DNA from: an uncultured Balneolaceae bacterium
Lineage (GTDB): Bacteria; Bacteroidota; Rhodothermia; Balneolales; Balneolaceae
NCBI GenBank assembly: GCA_937982515.1
Contig: CALJMB010000343.1
Coordinates: 1 to 44,438, forward strand
DNA length: 44,438 nt
Reading direction: 5' to 3'
The position numbers were made by a program, and so were the translations under genes. This document shows positions 42,945 to 44,438 of this stretch, in pieces. Positions within the stretch are counted from its first letter, which is position 1. The number at the start of each line of letters is the position of its first letter. A model generated the notes under the pieces. That model was not told where the DNA came from, did not search any database, and saw only the letters and a list, made by a program, of their open reading frames with translations.

Positions 42945-43340
42945 TATTTAACAGATAGAAACTATTTAGTGTCGTTTTAATGATTGAACCTAAACGACGT
43001 TTTCTTTGAGTCGAGAAATTAGTGCCAATCAATTGCAATGTCAATGAAAATAAGGCAGCAAATATAGGGGTTCTTCTTTTTAAAACATACCGGGCTTTCA
43101 ACCTTTTACTTCTTCTGCATTTAAGAAGGCAAGGGCAGTGAGCAATGAACAGTGTGCGAAGGGCCGGAAACCGCAAGTCGATAGCAGCCAAATGTTTTTC
43201 TGAACGCAATCAACCATCTCATTGTTATTTTCTGCCCGATGAGTTGTTTGATTTTTTTGAGCGGTGAATGCCTCGTAAGATCAAACAGGAAGTTCGGCTG
43301 CACAGCTGATTATCCGATTATTAAGAAAATCATCTTACCC
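42945..43340. other. divergent spacer between nuoA and the exported glycine-rich protein
   Basis: 396 bases without a gene. It holds the candidate nuo promoter (43016-43044) and a short repeated AAACGACGTTT palindrome next to it (about 42993-43003). No clear promoter for the plus-strand gene was identified. Open frames crossing here start from untypical codons and look random. Confidence 0.5.
43016..43044 (-). promoter_or_regulatory. candidate promoter of the nuo operon
   Basis: On the minus strand: TTGACA (43044-43039), exactly 17 bases, TAATTT (43021-43016), a good match to a classic sigma-70 layout. The Bacteroidota-type TTTG/TAnnTTTG pair is not seen here, so this assignment is tentative. 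Predicted start near 43009 gives a leader of about 65 bases before nuoA. Confidence 0.4.
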
Positions 43341-44039
43341 ATGACTACTTTCCTCAAATGTACTATATCTCTTTTCGTAATAATAAGCCTGGGCGTGCAA
43401 ACCTCATCCGCCCAGAATAATAACCAGTCTGATAATAAAAAGGGAGCCGGTTTCTTTACTATTGGCACCTCTTTCATCGACATCGGCGGCCTGAATGATC
43501 AGTTGGAGGCGGCCGGCTATCCAACGTTTGACCGTGCCGCCTTATCGATCGGCGGGGGCGGATATGGTGTCGTTGCCGGTGTTCTGATGATCGGTGGTGA
43601 AGGGCATGGAGTAATCGGCGGCGAGGAGGCTTATCAGGGGCGCAGTATCTCCATTGGCGGGGGATACGGGCTGTTTAACCTTGGCTATCTCCGGCGCCTA
43701 ACTCCCGATCTTCGCGCTTATCCGATGCTCGGCATCGGGGGAGGGGGATTTAGCATGAATATCGGAAACACCGGGGATGCAGATTCATTCGAAGACATTC
43801 TGCAGGATCCCAATCGTCAGGTTACGGTCGGCCGGGGAAGCTTTCTTGTCAGCCTGAGCGCGGGAATCGAATACCTGTTTAAAGAAGAAGACGGAGGGTT
43901 CCTGCTCGGGCTGCGGGTCGGATACCTGATGACGCCATTCCAATCTAACTGGCGCCTGGGCGGCAACACACTCAGCGACAGCCCCGCCGCCTCTCTTGGC
44001 GGCCCTTTCCTACACCTGACGATTGGTGGTGGAAGGTAA
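43341..44039 (+). CDS. exported glycine-rich protein, probably outer-membrane
   Basis: I do not recognise the family. From the ATG at 43341 the protein has 232 residues: a signal peptide (hydrophobic core ISLFVIISLGV, cleavage likely after SSA), a polar stretch (QNNNQSDNKK), then repeated glycine-rich strand-turn patterns (LSIGGGGYGVVAGVLMIGGEGHG, shown in parts as GGGGYG and GGEGHG) and alternating hydrophobic residues ending LHLTIGGG. This suits a small beta barrel or a surface beta-sheet protein. A longer frame from 43239 exists but its extra residues are not signal-like. It is monocistronic and divergent from nuoA. A perfect 14-bp palindrome, CACCGGTACCGGTG, is just past the stop (44043-44056). 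Confidence 0.6.
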   Translation: MTTFLKCTISLFVIISLGVQTSSAQNNNQSDNKKGAGFFTIGTSFIDIGGLNDQLEAAGYPTFDRAALSIGGGGYGVVAGVLMIGGEGHGVIGGEEAYQGRSISIGGGYGLFNLGYLRRLTPDLRAYPMLGIGGGGFSMNIGNTGDADSFEDILQDPNRQVTVGRGSFLVSLSAGIEYLFKEEDGGFLLGLRVGYLMTPFQSNWRLGGNTLSDSPAASLGGPFLHLTIGGGR

Positions 44040-44438
44040 GAACACCGGTACCGGTGGCATTTCACCACTTAGCCTTAAAATGAGATAAGAATGAAGCAGC
44101 GGGGAACTCTCTCCCTTTGAGGGGGCAGAGGCTGTTACTCTCTGCTTAAGACACCTGATCATCTCATCCCAAACCCCTGCGTTAATGGCGCGGGAAAATT
44201 TAATGGTGCAGACAAACTTAATGGCGCAGACAAATTTAATGGCGCGAGCGTCCGCTCGTGCCCTTTCCGGTATAGCGAGCAGTGGGCGGAAACAAGCTGC
44301 ACCCCACGCCAGGCGTCTCGCTCTCATCCCGGGATGGTTGCCCGGCGCAGACCCACCCCTCTTGTTCTCCCCTCCCTCCGGCACAAAGGCACGCCGCAAG
44401 GAGGGGAGAGACTCTTGAATGGGGATATGCAATTGTAT
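44040..44438. repeat. repeat-only region at the right edge
   Basis: About 400 bases without a gene. In order: the 14-bp palindrome (44043-44056), an 18-bp tandem repeat with consensus TTAATGGCGCAGACAAAT in four copies (44182-44199, 44200-44217, 44218-44235, and a diverged 44236-44253), a palindrome CATCCCGGGATG (about 44325-44336) and an inverted repeat TCTCCCCTCC (44366-44375) with GGAGGGGAGA (44400-44409). Open frames crossing it follow the repeats and are unlikely to be genes. Confidence 0.75.

Noticed and set aside
43239..43340. Longer start of the exported glycine-rich protein
   Set aside because: The additional 34 residues would bury the signal peptide in the middle of the protein.
44185..44418. 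A 77-residue plus-strand frame at the right edge
   Set aside because: The start lies in the 18-bp tandem repeat and the peptide mirrors it.

Overview
This 44.4 kb window is a dense, mostly housekeeping stretch of chromosome from a member of the Bacteroidota/Balneolota branch; Balneolales is my best guess, by inference. The reasons are: starts mostly without Shine-Dalgarno motifs but with A-rich leaders; candidate promoters of the TTTG / TAnnTTTG type; atpD-atpC standing apart from the other ATP synthase genes; a clostridial/Bacillus-size glucose-6-phosphate isomerase; a DNK-type deoxynucleoside kinase; a long-chain polyprenyl diphosphate synthase of the kind that makes menaquinone tails; exported beta-rich envelope proteins; and a free-standing four-helix-bundle (23S rRNA intervening-sequence type) protein. 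No tRNA, rRNA, prophage, IS transposase or CRISPR array was seen.

Layout. 1-913: the 5' end of a DJ-1/PfpI gene, then about 740 bases without a gene that hold a striking array of 12 units spaced exactly 23 bp apart, each centred on CANNTG, and then the lon terminator. 914-12126 (minus strand): lon, an outer-membrane beta-barrel candidate, a PcrA/UvrD helicase, valS and rsmB. 12394-14651 (minus): an amino-acid permease and an exported SAM-methyltransferase-fold protein. 15009-16939 (plus): atpD-atpC with a promoter and a terminator. 17008-21190 (minus): polyprenyl synthase, LpxH-like hydrolase and PBP1A, an envelope operon with overlapping ends. 21337-30184 (plus): pgi, a deoxynucleoside kinase, then the classic DUF177-rpmF-plsX-fabH-fabD-fabG-acpP-fabF-rnc fatty-acid cluster. 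rpmF is only 59 codons long. 30444-34541 (minus): dnaB, a family-4-like uracil-DNA glycosylase that has lost most iron-sulfur ligands, and mtaB. 34883-42944 (minus): a partial complex I operon, nuoA-B-C-D-E-F, a four-helix-bundle gene, nuoG, nuoH. 43341-44039 (plus): an exported glycine-rich protein. 44040-44438: repeats only.

How the genes work together. The centre of the window couples energy conversion (complex I membrane arm entry and matrix arm, ATP synthase beta/epsilon, the menaquinone tail) with envelope building (fatty acids, lipid A, peptidoglycan). The accessory signal is in the spacers: almost every inter-operon gap, and several gaps inside the nuo operon, carry short foldback (inverted-repeat) sequences of different families. 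The most unusual items are the 23-bp phased CANNTG array, the chain of related TGATTGATGATT-type foldbacks in successive nuo spacers around a four-helix-bundle gene, the 17-bp perfect hairpin between nuoG and nuoH, the exported methyltransferase fold beside atpDC, and the cysteine-poor uracil-DNA glycosylase.
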